From the NCBI RefSeq assembly GCF_030388665.1, contig NZ_CP128846.1, forward strand, positions 744,001 to 808,000: a stretch of 64,000 nucleotides of DNA. The letters are read 5' to 3'. The translations under genes and the position numbers were made by a program. Origin of the DNA: Streptomyces flavofungini. Lineage in GTDB: Bacteria; Actinomycetota; Actinomycetes; Streptomycetales; Streptomycetaceae. The notes beneath the pieces were generated by a model that saw only the letters and a list, made by a program, of their open reading frames with translations, was not told where the DNA came from and did not search any database. Positions 51,468-59,682 of this stretch are shown here, in pieces (the stretch's first letter is position 1; each line of letters opens with the position of its first letter).

Positions 51468-52445
51468 CTAGAGCAGCTTCTTGTTCTTCAAGTACTTCTT
51501 CGCCACGTCCTCCGGCAAGCGGCGCCAGCTGTCCACCTCTCGGTTGAGGTCCGCCAGGTCCGCTGTCGTCAGGACCTTGTTGAGGCGGGCCAGTGCCTGG
51601 GAGACGCCCTTGCTGCCCGCTCGGGAGCGGTTCACGACCGGGACGATGTAGTCGGCGTTCTGGAGGTGCTTGTCGTCGGCGAGGAGGACCAGGCCGAACT
51701 CGTCGAGGGTGGCGTCCGTGGTGGTGGTGAGGACCATCTGGTCCTGGCCGCTCTGGACGGCCTTCTTGGCCTGGGTGGTGCCGACGCCCTTGGGGTCGAC
51801 GCCGGTGATGTCGATGCCGTAGACCTTCTTCAGGCCCGGCTCGCAGTAGGGGCGCTGTACGCATTCGTCGCCCGCGGCGAGCCGGACCTTCAGGCCGGAC
51901 CTGCCGAGGTCACTGAGGGATGTGAGGCCGTGCCGGCGCGCGTAGGCCGCGGTGACGGCGAACGCGTTCTGGTCCACGGCCCTGCCCGGGTCGAGGACGG
52001 TCAGGCCGCGCGGTGCGGCCAGCTTCCGCAGGGCCTTCATGGTGGTGTCGAGGTCGGGCGAGCCGACGGGCTTCGCGTCGGCGCCGTTGACCTTGGCGTT
52101 GAGCCAGTCGGCGAACGTGGCCGCGTACTCGGGCACGACGTCGATCTGGCCGGACTCCAGGGCGGGTTCGTACAGTTCGCGGTTGGCGACGGACAGGATC
52201 TCCGTGTCGTATCCCGCCTTGTCCAGGAGCAGCGCGTACATCTGCGCGAGGAGGTCGCTCTCCGTGAATCCGGCGGAGCCGACGACGAGGTGCTTGCTGT
52301 CGCCGGGTGGCGCGGTGACCTTGTCCTGGGTCTCCAGGGAGGGGCCCGAGTCGCAGCCGGACGCGAGCAGCGTGGCGGCCGCGATCAGCACGCCGCACCG
52401 GGAGCGCCAGTTCCGCAGCCGCACAGGGCGCGTCACGCCGCTCAC
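51468..52445 (-). CDS. Osmoprotectant-binding lipoprotein (ProX/OpuBC-like)
   Basis: A 325-residue lipoprotein. Lipobox LLASGCDS with the cysteine at about residue 27. The mature part begins LVVGSAGFTESDLLAQMY and contains SGQIDVVPEYAATF and TTTTDATLDEFGLVLLADD, the OpuAC/ProX-type quaternary-amine-binding family blocks. It delivers substrate to the two permeases encoded upstream. GTG start at 52445 overlaps the permease stop by 4 nt. Confidence 0.87.
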   Translation of the reverse strand: MSGVTRPVRLRNWRSRCGVLIAAATLLASGCDSGPSLETQDKVTAPPGDSKHLVVGSAGFTESDLLAQMYALLLDKAGYDTEILSVANRELYEPALESGQIDVVPEYAATFADWLNAKVNGADAKPVGSPDLDTTMKALRKLAAPRGLTVLDPGRAVDQNAFAVTAAYARRHGLTSLSDLGRSGLKVRLAAGDECVQRPYCEPGLKKVYGIDITGVDPKGVGTTQAKKAVQSGQDQMVLTTTTDATLDEFGLVLLADDKHLQNADYIVPVVNRSRAGSKGVSQALARLNKVLTTADLADLNREVDSWRRLPEDVAKKYLKNKKLL

Positions 52446-53119
52446 GGCTTCCCCGCCTTCCGCGCCCAGCCGGGCGCGAGCCTCTCGACGACCTCGAAGA
52501 CGCCCTCGACCAGGAGGGCGAACACGGCGACGAGCACCGCGCCCGCCACCACCTGCGGCGTGCTCGCCAGGTTGAAGCCCGCGGTGATGATGCGGCCGAG
52601 TCCGCCGCCGCCCGCGAGCGCGGCGATGGTCGCGGTGGCGACGAGCTGGACGGCGGCGATGCGGACGCCGCTCATGATCAGGGGCAGTGCGAGCGGCGCC
52701 TCGACCCGCCAGAGCATCTGTCGCCCCGTCATGCCCATTCCACGCGCTGCCTGGACGACGCCGCGGTCGACGCCGCGCATGCCGACGTAGGCGTTGGTGA
52801 GCAGCGGCGGCACGGCGAACAGGACGAGGGCGACGACAGTGGGCCCCTCGCCCCACTTGCCGAGCGGGGTGAGCAGGAGCAGCACGAGGACCGCGAAGGT
52901 CGGTACGGCGCGCCCGACGTTGGAGATGTTCACGGCGAGCGCGCCGCCCTTGCCGAGGTGGCCGAGGACGAGGGCGACGGGGAGCGCGATGAGGCAGCTG
53001 ATCAGGAGGCAGACGACGGTGAGGACGAGGTGCTGGGTGAGCCGGTGCCAGATGCCGTCGTCGCCCGCCCAGTGCGCGGAGTCGGTGAGCCAGTCCCAGG
53101 CTTCGGTGAGGGTGTTCAC
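52442..53119 (-). CDS. Osmoprotectant ABC permease (OpuBB-like)
   Basis: A 225-residue permease with about five helices. GRAVPTFAVLVLLLLTP and GVVQAARGMGMTGRQMLW (the ATPase-coupling loop, with ARGMG) are typical of OpuC/OpuB-type permeases, as is AGGGGLGRIITAGF near the end. Pairs with the next upstream permease. GTG start at 53119 overlaps it by 4 nt. Confidence 0.88.
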   Translation of the reverse strand: MNTLTEAWDWLTDSAHWAGDDGIWHRLTQHLVLTVVCLLISCLIALPVALVLGHLGKGGALAVNISNVGRAVPTFAVLVLLLLTPLGKWGEGPTVVALVLFAVPPLLTNAYVGMRGVDRGVVQAARGMGMTGRQMLWRVEAPLALPLIMSGVRIAAVQLVATATIAALAGGGGLGRIITAGFNLASTPQVVAGAVLVAVFALLVEGVFEVVERLAPGWARKAGKP

Positions 53120-53796
53120 GCGCGGGCCGCCCTCGTCCAGGGAGTGAGGAGGCGCTGCACGCCGAGCAGCAGCAGGTCGGCGAGGACGGCGATGACCACG
53201 CAGAGCACGGATGCGGTGAGGACCTGGGCCTTGAAGTAGGTGTTCATCCCGGAGTAGATGAGGTTGCCGAGGCCCCCGAAGCCGACGATCGCGCCGACGG
53301 TGACGAGGGAGACCGCCGAGACGGTGGCGATGCGCAGGCCCGCCATGGCGGCGGGCAGCGCGAGCGGCAGTTCGACGGTCAGGAGCAGGCGGATCGGGCC
53401 GTAGCCCATGCCGCGGGCGGCCTGGCGGGTGTCCTCCGGCACGGCGCGCAGGCCCGCGAGGATGTTGCGGACGAGCAGCGTGAGGGAGTACAGGACGAGC
53501 CCGGCGACGACGAGTGTCGAGGACAGGCCGTACACCGGGAGCAGCAGCGAGAACATCGCGAGCGACGGGATCGTGTACAGGACCGTGGTGAGCGCGAGCA
53601 CCGGTCCCGCGGCGAGTCCCCAGCGCCGGGAGACGACGGCCAGTGGCAGGGCGATGACGAGGGCGATCAGGACGGAGACCGCGGTGAGCTCCAGGTGCTG
53701 CAGCACGGCGTCGAGAAGGATCTCGCGGCGGGTGCTCAGATACTCACCGCAGATCCACTCGTTGCGCGCGAGGCAGTCGTCCGGGGGCGCGGTCAC
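53116..53796 (-). CDS. Osmoprotectant ABC permease (OpuBD-like)
   Basis: A 226-residue permease homologous to the preceding one. TVLYTIPSLAMFSLLLP, the coupling loop DTRQAARGMGYGPIRLLL and VGFGGLGNLIYSGMNTYF are diagnostic. First gene of the leftward permease-permease-binding protein operon. GTG at 53796 is the only suitable start; the frame upstream has no start with an RBS. Confidence 0.87.
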   Translation of the reverse strand: MTAPPDDCLARNEWICGEYLSTRREILLDAVLQHLELTAVSVLIALVIALPLAVVSRRWGLAAGPVLALTTVLYTIPSLAMFSLLLPVYGLSSTLVVAGLVLYSLTLLVRNILAGLRAVPEDTRQAARGMGYGPIRLLLTVELPLALPAAMAGLRIATVSAVSLVTVGAIVGFGGLGNLIYSGMNTYFKAQVLTASVLCVVIAVLADLLLLGVQRLLTPWTRAARA

Positions 53797-53980
53797 CCGT
53801 CCATTCCAGCGGCCCGCGGCGGGGGCGGCATGTCCTGGTGGACCGTCCGGGGTGGCGCGACCTGGTGGACCCGTCCGGGGCGGCAACGGGGCGGGCCTCC
53901 CGTGGGGGCGGCCGGTTCTGCCCCTGTCGACGGGGCGGGCCCCGTCCTATGATCCGGGCCCGCTCGCCCTGGGAGGACCC

Positions 53981-54997
53981 GTGACCGTCGGACCCGCGAC
54001 CGCTGAGACCGTCTACGAACCCGTGCCGTACTGGGCCCGGATCCCGCACGGGATCTGGCTGAGGGAGGCCACGTCCGTCGCCGTGGACTCCGAGGACCGT
54101 GTCCACGTCTTCAACCGCGGCAACATGCCCGTCCTCGTCCTCGACCGGGACGGAAACGTCGTCGACATGTGGGGCAACGACACGCCGTTCGCGGGGACCG
54201 AGCTGTTCGAGGACCCGTACGGCAACACGGTGCCGCGCTGGAAGGGCTGCCGGTTCCTGCGTGCCCACGCCGTCACCGTCGACCACGAGGACCACCTGTG
54301 GCTCGTCGACGACGTCGGCAACCGCGTCACCAAGACCGACCGCAAGGGCAATACGCTCCTGACTCTCGGCACCGGCCGCCCGGCGCCGTTCCAGAGCGGC
54401 GAGCCCTTCAACCGCCCCACCGACGTGGCGGTGTCGCCGCGGACCGGCGACGTCTTCGTGTCCGACGGCTACGGCAACTCGCGCGTCCACCGCTTCGACG
54501 CGGCGGGCACCCACCTGCTGTCCTGGGGCGGCCCCGGCACGGACGAGGGCCGGTTCAGCCTGCCGCACGGGATCGCCCTGTTCGGCGACGACGCGGTGAT
54601 CGTGTGCGACCGCGAGAACCACCGCGTCCAGGTGTTCTCCCTCGACGGTGACTTCCGCGCGTCCTGGCACGCGCACAAGGCGGTCGCCGTCTGCGCGGGC
54701 CGCGGCGCCGACACGAACGTGTACGTCGCCGAGCAGGGGCCACCGCCGGTGCAGCGGGGCGTGCCGGGCCTCGGCCACAGGATCCAGATCTTTGACCGCG
54801 CGGGGCGGCTCGTCACCCGGTTCGGCGCCGAACTGCCCGGCGAGGCCCCGGGCCAGTTCAACTGGCTGCACAGCGTCGCGGTGGACTCCGAGGGCAGCGT
54901 GTACGCGGCGGAGGTGTCGTACGTCGAGGTCGGCAGCAAGCTGACGCCGCCTCGGGAGTTGGTGAGCCTGCGCAAGTGGCGGCGGGTGCGGGGCTGA
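53981..54997 (+). CDS. NHL-repeat beta-propeller protein (PAL-like)
   Basis: A 338-residue protein with at least five NHL repeats (ATSVAVDSEDRVHVFNRG, HAVTVDHEDHLWLVDDVG, TDVAVSPRTGDVFVSDGYGN, HGIALFGDDAVIVCDREN, HSVAVDSEGSVYAAEVS). The pattern resembles peptidyl-alpha-hydroxyglycine amidating lyase propellers. No signal peptide is present, so it may act in the cytoplasm, or the similarity may be structural only. The GTG at 53981 follows GGGAGGA. It is divergent from the osmoprotectant operon and 55 bp upstream of the LacI gene. Confidence 0.8.
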   Translation: MTVGPATAETVYEPVPYWARIPHGIWLREATSVAVDSEDRVHVFNRGNMPVLVLDRDGNVVDMWGNDTPFAGTELFEDPYGNTVPRWKGCRFLRAHAVTVDHEDHLWLVDDVGNRVTKTDRKGNTLLTLGTGRPAPFQSGEPFNRPTDVAVSPRTGDVFVSDGYGNSRVHRFDAAGTHLLSWGGPGTDEGRFSLPHGIALFGDDAVIVCDRENHRVQVFSLDGDFRASWHAHKAVAVCAGRGADTNVYVAEQGPPPVQRGVPGLGHRIQIFDRAGRLVTRFGAELPGEAPGQFNWLHSVAVDSEGSVYAAEVSYVEVGSKLTPPRELVSLRKWRRVRG

Positions 54998-55013
54998 ACG
55001 GCAGTCGCCACCG

Positions 55014-55050
55014 ACGCAAGCGGTCCGCAATTCTTGCGCTAATCTTGCGT
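55014..55050. promoter_or_regulatory. CGCAA/TTGCG repeats at lacI-type gene start, probable operator
   Basis: CGCAA-TTC-TTGCG (55026-55038) is a perfect 5-bp-arm dyad. A flanking CGCAAG (55015-55020) and a second CTTGCG (55044-55049) add further half-sites just before the ATG at 55053. CTTGC-type half-sites are reported for Streptomyces LacI regulators of alpha-glucan genes (MalR). Probably autoregulatory. Confidence 0.55.
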
Positions 55051-55052
55051 TC

Positions 55053-56063
55053 ATGACGCGACGACTTGCTCAGGTGGCGAAGAAGGTCGGGGTCAGCGAG
55101 GCCACGGTCAGCCGGGTGCTGAACAACAAGCCGGGGGTCTCGGAGGCCACCCGGCAGGCGGTCCTCTCCGCGCTCGACGTGCTCGGCTACGAACGGCCCA
55201 CCCAGCTGCGCGGGGAGCGCGCCCGTCTGGTGGGGCTCGTCCTGCCGGAGCTGCAGAACCCGATCTTCCCCGCGTTCGCCGAGGTCATCGGCGGCTCGCT
55301 CGCCCAGCAGGGGCTCACCCCGGTGCTGTGCACGCAGACCAAGGGCGGCGTCTCGGAGGCGGACTACGTGGAACTGCTGCTCCAGCAGCAGGTGTCGGGC
55401 GTCGTCTTCGCGGGCGGCCTGTACGCGCAGGCCGACGCGCCGCACGACCACTACAAGCAGCTCGCCGCGCGCAACATCCCGGTGGTCCTGGTGAACGCGG
55501 CCATCGAGCACCTGGACTTCCCCGCCGTCTCGTGCGACGACGCCGTGGCCGTCGAGCAGGCCTGGCGCCACCTGGTCTCGCTCGGCCACGAGCGCATCGG
55601 CCTGGTGCTCGGCCCCGCCGACCACATGCCCTCGCGGCGCAAGCTCGCCGCGGCCCGCGCGCTGGTCAGGGCCGCGGGCGGGCGACTGCCCGAGGAGCGG
55701 GTGGCGCGGGCGATGTTCTCACTGGAGGGCGGCCAGGCCGCGGCGGCCCGGCTGCTCGACTCCGGGGTCACCGGCATCGTCTGCGCCAGCGACCCGCTCG
55801 CGCTCGGCGCCGTCCGGGCGGCGCGCCGCCGGGGCCTGGTGGTGCCGCGTGACGTGTCGGTGGTCGGCTTCGACGACTCGGCGTTCATGAACTGCACCGA
55901 GCCGCCGCTCACCACGGTCCGCCAGCCGATCGAGGCGATGGGCCGCGCGGCGGTGGAACTGCTCACCCTCCAGATCGCGGGCAGCGCGGTCCCGTCGGGA
56001 GAACTGCTCTTCGAGCCGGAGCTGGTGGTGCGGGGCTCGACGGCACAGGCAGCGCGCGGCTAG
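55053..56063 (+). CDS. LacI family transcriptional regulator
   Basis: A 336-residue repressor. N-terminal helix-turn-helix (LAQVAKKVGVSEATVSRVLN, then NKPGVSEATRQAV with the hinge helix). The sugar-binding periplasmic-type domain starts at GLVLPELQNPIFPAFAEV and ends with VSVVGFDDSAFMNCTEPPLT. It probably senses an imported oligosaccharide and controls the ABC transporter and glucosidase genes that follow on the same strand. CGCAA-type dyads sit at its own start. Confidence 0.9.
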   Translation: MTRRLAQVAKKVGVSEATVSRVLNNKPGVSEATRQAVLSALDVLGYERPTQLRGERARLVGLVLPELQNPIFPAFAEVIGGSLAQQGLTPVLCTQTKGGVSEADYVELLLQQQVSGVVFAGGLYAQADAPHDHYKQLAARNIPVVLVNAAIEHLDFPAVSCDDAVAVEQAWRHLVSLGHERIGLVLGPADHMPSRRKLAAARALVRAAGGRLPEERVARAMFSLEGGQAAAARLLDSGVTGIVCASDPLALGAVRAARRRGLVVPRDVSVVGFDDSAFMNCTEPPLTTVRQPIEAMGRAAVELLTLQIAGSAVPSGELLFEPELVVRGSTAQAARG

Positions 56064-56129
56064 GCGCCGTACGGGCGCGCGCCCCATGGGCGGCCTCCTC
56101 GCGCGGGACAGGAGCAGCCACCCTCACGA

Positions 56130-56172
56130 CAGTCGAATATTTTCAATTTTCGCGCGGGATATTGCGACCTCG
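56130..56172. promoter_or_regulatory. AT-rich promoter-proximal tract before the sugar-binding protein gene
   Basis: A rare AT-rich patch, GAATATTTTCAATTTTCGCG then GATATTGCGA, occurs in a 221-bp gap that is otherwise very GC-rich, about 115 bp upstream of the binding-protein ATG. Candidate promoter or LacI operator; no symmetric dyad is clear. Confidence 0.35.
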
Positions 56173-56284
56173 TGTCGGCGGTGCTTGAGTGAGCGCCGCC
56201 GCACAGCGCTCCGCTGTGGGCTTCCCCAGCTCCCGCCATGCCCTGCCCGCACGGGCGGTGGCGCTGCCCCAGAGGGGTCCACCG

Positions 56285-57712
56285 ATGACAACCACCGGGA
56301 TACGCCGACCACGCGTGAGCCGCACGCGCCGCACCACCACGGCCGCACTCGCCACCGCGCTCGCCCTCACCGCGCTCGCCGCCTGCGGCACCAGCAGCAG
56401 CTCCGACGGCGGGGGCGGCGAGAACGCCGCGAGCGCGGCCGACGCGGCGTCCCCGCTGGAGCCGAGCACCAAGGTCACGCTCACCATCGACTGCATGCCG
56501 CCGGCCGCGGAGAAGGCCGAGCTCAAGCAGTGGAAGGAGGACGTGAAGGCGTTCAACGCGACGTACCCGAACGTCACGATCAAGGGCAAGCAGACCGATC
56601 CGTGCCTGGAGCCGCCCCGGTTCACGGCGATGCTGAAGGCCAAGTCCCAACCGGACGTGTTCTACACGTACTTCACCGACCTCCAGCAGGTCCTCGACAA
56701 CGACGGCGCCACCGACATCAGCGCCTACGTCAACGACAAGTCGGTGCCCGCGCTCGGCGACATGGACCCCGACGTCCTGGACGTCCTGAAGAAGGACGGC
56801 AAGCTCTACGGCCTGCCCTCCAGCAACTACACGATGGGCCTGCTGATCAACCGTCCGCTCTTCGAGAAGGCCGGACTCGACCCCGACGAGCCGCCCACCA
56901 CCTGGGCCGAGGTCCGCGCTGCGGCCAAGAGGATCGCCGCCCTCGGTGACGGCGTCGCCGGGTTCGGCGAGTACAGCGCGGGCAACAACGGCGGCTGGCA
57001 CTTCACCGCCACGGCCTACGGCCTCGGCGGCAGCATCGTCGACGCCGGCGGCACCAAGGCCGCGTTCAACGACGCGACCGGCAAGCGGATCCTCGACAAC
57101 CTCAAAGCCATGCGCTGGGACGACGACAGCATGGGCAGGACACAGCTCCTGAAGTGGGGCGACCTGCAGAAGCAGATGGCCTCCGGGAAGCTCGGCATGT
57201 TCCTCGCCGCGCCCGACGACATCACGTACATGGTGCAGAACCTCGGCGCGGAGTACGCGGACTACGGGATGGCGCCGATCCCCGGGCAGCGGGCGACGCT
57301 GTTCGGCGGCAACGACTACATGATCAAGAAGGGCCTCTCGGCGGACAAGGTCAAGGCCGCCGTCGCCTGGATCAACTTCAAGTTCCTCACCCCCGGCAAG
57401 GGCCAGTTCGACTGGGCCCGCACCAAGGCGGACGGCCTGCCCGTGGGCCTGCCCCAGCCCGACTTCTGGACCGGCGCGACCAAGGCCGCCGACGACAAGG
57501 CCCGCGCCGCCAGCTCCACCATGCCCGTGGCGAACTTCGAGGCGTTCACCGCGAACCCCGTCCAGGGCAAGCCCGAGCCGCCCAAGGCGCAGGAGATCTA
57601 CAAGGTCCTCGACACCGCCATGTCGGCCGTCCTCACCAACAAGGACGCCGACACGGGCAAGCTGCTCGACACCGCGGAGCGCCAGGTCGACCAGATCCTG
57701 GCGAACCAGTAG
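56285..57712 (+). CDS. Sugar ABC transporter binding lipoprotein (family 1)
   Basis: A 475-residue lipoprotein. Signal with twin arginines (RTRRTTTAALATALALTALA) and lipobox ALAACGTS. The mature part is an SBP family 1 fold: LTIDCMPPAAEKAELKQWK, FNATYPNVTIKG, KAKSQPDVFYTYFTDLQ, LPSSNYTMGLLINRPLFEKAG. It captures an oligosaccharide, probably an alpha-glucan fragment judging by the glucosidase and glucanase genes downstream. Lead gene of a five-gene run. Confidence 0.88.
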   Translation: MTTTGIRRPRVSRTRRTTTAALATALALTALAACGTSSSSDGGGGENAASAADAASPLEPSTKVTLTIDCMPPAAEKAELKQWKEDVKAFNATYPNVTIKGKQTDPCLEPPRFTAMLKAKSQPDVFYTYFTDLQQVLDNDGATDISAYVNDKSVPALGDMDPDVLDVLKKDGKLYGLPSSNYTMGLLINRPLFEKAGLDPDEPPTTWAEVRAAAKRIAALGDGVAGFGEYSAGNNGGWHFTATAYGLGGSIVDAGGTKAAFNDATGKRILDNLKAMRWDDDSMGRTQLLKWGDLQKQMASGKLGMFLAAPDDITYMVQNLGAEYADYGMAPIPGQRATLFGGNDYMIKKGLSADKVKAAVAWINFKFLTPGKGQFDWARTKADGLPVGLPQPDFWTGATKAADDKARAASSTMPVANFEAFTANPVQGKPEPPKAQEIYKVLDTAMSAVLTNKDADTGKLLDTAERQVDQILANQ

Positions 57713-57721
57713 GGGGACAGC

Positions 57722-58678
57722 GTGTCGGCTCCCGCCCTCTCCACGAGGCAGGCCCCGCCGCCCGCCCCGAGCCCCGGCGCCGCCCGCTCCCCGCGCCGAC
57801 GCGCCGCTTTCCGGCAGGCGTTGAAGCGCAACCTCATCGCCCACGGCTTCCTCGTCGGCGCCGTGCTCTGCTTCTCCTTCTTCTCCTGGTACCCGATGGT
57901 CAGGGAGTTCTTCCTGGCCTTCGAGAAGCGTGAGGACGGCGCGACCGTCTGGGCGGGCTGGTCGAACTTCACGTACATCTTCAACGACCCCGCCTTCTGG
58001 CAGGCCTGGCGGAACACGATCCTGTTCACCGGGCTCGCGCTGCTCCTCGGCTTCGCCGTGCCGTTCGTGGTCGCGCTCGTGCTCAATGAGTTCCGGCACG
58101 GCCAGGGCTACCTGCGGCTGCTCGTGTATCTGCCGGTGATGCTGCCGCCGGTCGCCTCGGTGCTGCTCTTCAAGTACTTCTACGACCCCGGGTACGGCCT
58201 GTTCAACCGAATCCTCGGCGCGGTCGGGCTGCCGGACCAGCAGTGGCTCCAGTCGACCGACACGGCGATGCTGTCCGTGGTGATCGCCGCGACGTGGATG
58301 AACATGGGCGGCGCGACCCTGATCTATCTGGCCGCGCTCCAGGGCATCCCGGGCGAGCTGTACGAGGCCGCCGAGCTGGACGGCGCGGGGATCCTCCGCA
58401 AGATCTGGCACGTCACGATCCCGCAGACCCGGCTCGTGCTCTCGCTGATGCTGCTCATGCAGATCATCGCCACCATGCAGGTGTTCGTGGAGCCGTTCCT
58501 GCTGACCGGCGGCGCGGGCCCCGAGGGCGCGACCCTGACCGTCGTCCAGCTCATCTACCAGTACGCGTTCACCTTCAACAACTACGGCAGCGCGGCCGCG
58601 CTCGGCCTGGTGCTGCTCGTCCTGCTCGCCGTGTTCTCGGCGGCGTACGTCCGGCTGAGCCGCGTGAGCGAGGAGTGA
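57722..58678 (+). CDS. Sugar ABC transporter permease (MsmF/MalF-like)
   Basis: A 318-residue permease with six helices. The first follows a basic stretch (RQALKRNLIAHGFLVGAVLC). The EAA coupling loop is YEAAELDGAGILRKIWHVTIP. GTG start 9 bp after the binding-protein stop. Forms the pore with the next gene product. Confidence 0.9.
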   Translation: MSAPALSTRQAPPPAPSPGAARSPRRRAAFRQALKRNLIAHGFLVGAVLCFSFFSWYPMVREFFLAFEKREDGATVWAGWSNFTYIFNDPAFWQAWRNTILFTGLALLLGFAVPFVVALVLNEFRHGQGYLRLLVYLPVMLPPVASVLLFKYFYDPGYGLFNRILGAVGLPDQQWLQSTDTAMLSVVIAATWMNMGGATLIYLAALQGIPGELYEAAELDGAGILRKIWHVTIPQTRLVLSLMLLMQIIATMQVFVEPFLLTGGAGPEGATLTVVQLIYQYAFTFNNYGSAAALGLVLLVLLAVFSAAYVRLSRVSEE

Positions 58679-58689
58679 GGGAGCCCCCG

Positions 58690-59565
58690 ATGACGACACG
58701 CACCCTGATCTCCCCCGCGCAACTCGCCCGCCCGCGCGGCACGTTCCTCTACTGGACCGCCTTCGTCCTGGTCCTCGTGGTCTTCACGCTGGTCTTCATC
58801 GGGCCGCTGTACTGGATGGTGACCAGCGGCCTGAAGTCCCCTCAGGAGTTCGCGCGGACCCCGCCCACCCTCGTGCCCGAGGAGGCCCACCCCGGCAACT
58901 ACGCGGACGCCTGGGGCGTGATGGACCTCGCGAAGCTCCTCGGCAACACCCTGTACTACGCGCTCGGGGCGCTCGCCTTCCAGCTGGTCCTCGACGTGGC
59001 GGCGGCCTACTCGCTGTCCAAGCTGCGCCCGGCGCTCGGCAACGTGATCCTCGGGGCGATGCTGGTCACCCTGATGATCCCGGCGACCGTCCTCGTCGTA
59101 CCGCAGTACCTGACCGTCCTGGACGTGCCGATCGTCGAGCGGAACCTCGTCAACTCGCCCTGGGTGATCTGGCTGCCCTCCGTCACCAACGCCTTCAACA
59201 TCTTCCTGCTCAAGCGGTTCTTCGACTCGATCCCGCGCGAGCTGCTCGACGCCGCCGCCATCGACGGGGCCTCGCCGCTGCGCACGCTGCGCTCGGTGGT
59301 GCTGCCGATCTCCCGGCCGATCCTCGGCGTCGTGTCGATCTTCGCGGTGGTGGGGGTCTGGAAGGACTTCCTGTGGCCCATGCTCACACTGCCCGACCCG
59401 GGCAAGCAGACCATCAACGTCGGGATCTACTCGCTGGCCGCCAGCGTCACCGAGAACTGGCTGCTCGCGGCCCTGGTCATCGCCTCCCTGCCGACCCTCG
59501 TGATCTTCCTGGTGTGCCAGCGCCACATCATGAGCGGCCTCACCGCGGGCAGCCTCAAGGGCTGA
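58690..59565 (+). CDS. Sugar ABC transporter permease (MsmG/MalG-like)
   Basis: A 291-residue permease. LVFIGPLYWMVTSGLKSPQE is the typical MalG N-terminal part, and the EAA loop is LLDAAAIDGASPLRTLRSVV. The C-terminus GLTAGSLKG is the usual MalG-type GAVKG-like end. No ATPase gene follows, so the importer presumably uses the shared MsiK-type ATPase encoded elsewhere, as known for Streptomyces sugar importers. Confidence 0.9.
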   Translation: MTTRTLISPAQLARPRGTFLYWTAFVLVLVVFTLVFIGPLYWMVTSGLKSPQEFARTPPTLVPEEAHPGNYADAWGVMDLAKLLGNTLYYALGALAFQLVLDVAAAYSLSKLRPALGNVILGAMLVTLMIPATVLVVPQYLTVLDVPIVERNLVNSPWVIWLPSVTNAFNIFLLKRFFDSIPRELLDAAAIDGASPLRTLRSVVLPISRPILGVVSIFAVVGVWKDFLWPMLTLPDPGKQTINVGIYSLAASVTENWLLAALVIASLPTLVIFLVCQRHIMSGLTAGSLKG

Positions 59566-59682
59566 CCCGCCCGGACGCCGCCGCGTACCACCTCCACCAC
59601 CGAGCACTCCGCCGCCGGCCCCGCCTGTCCCGGCCCCGCCCCGGCCGGCGGCGGGGTCCCCCTGTCCGAAAGGACCGCCACC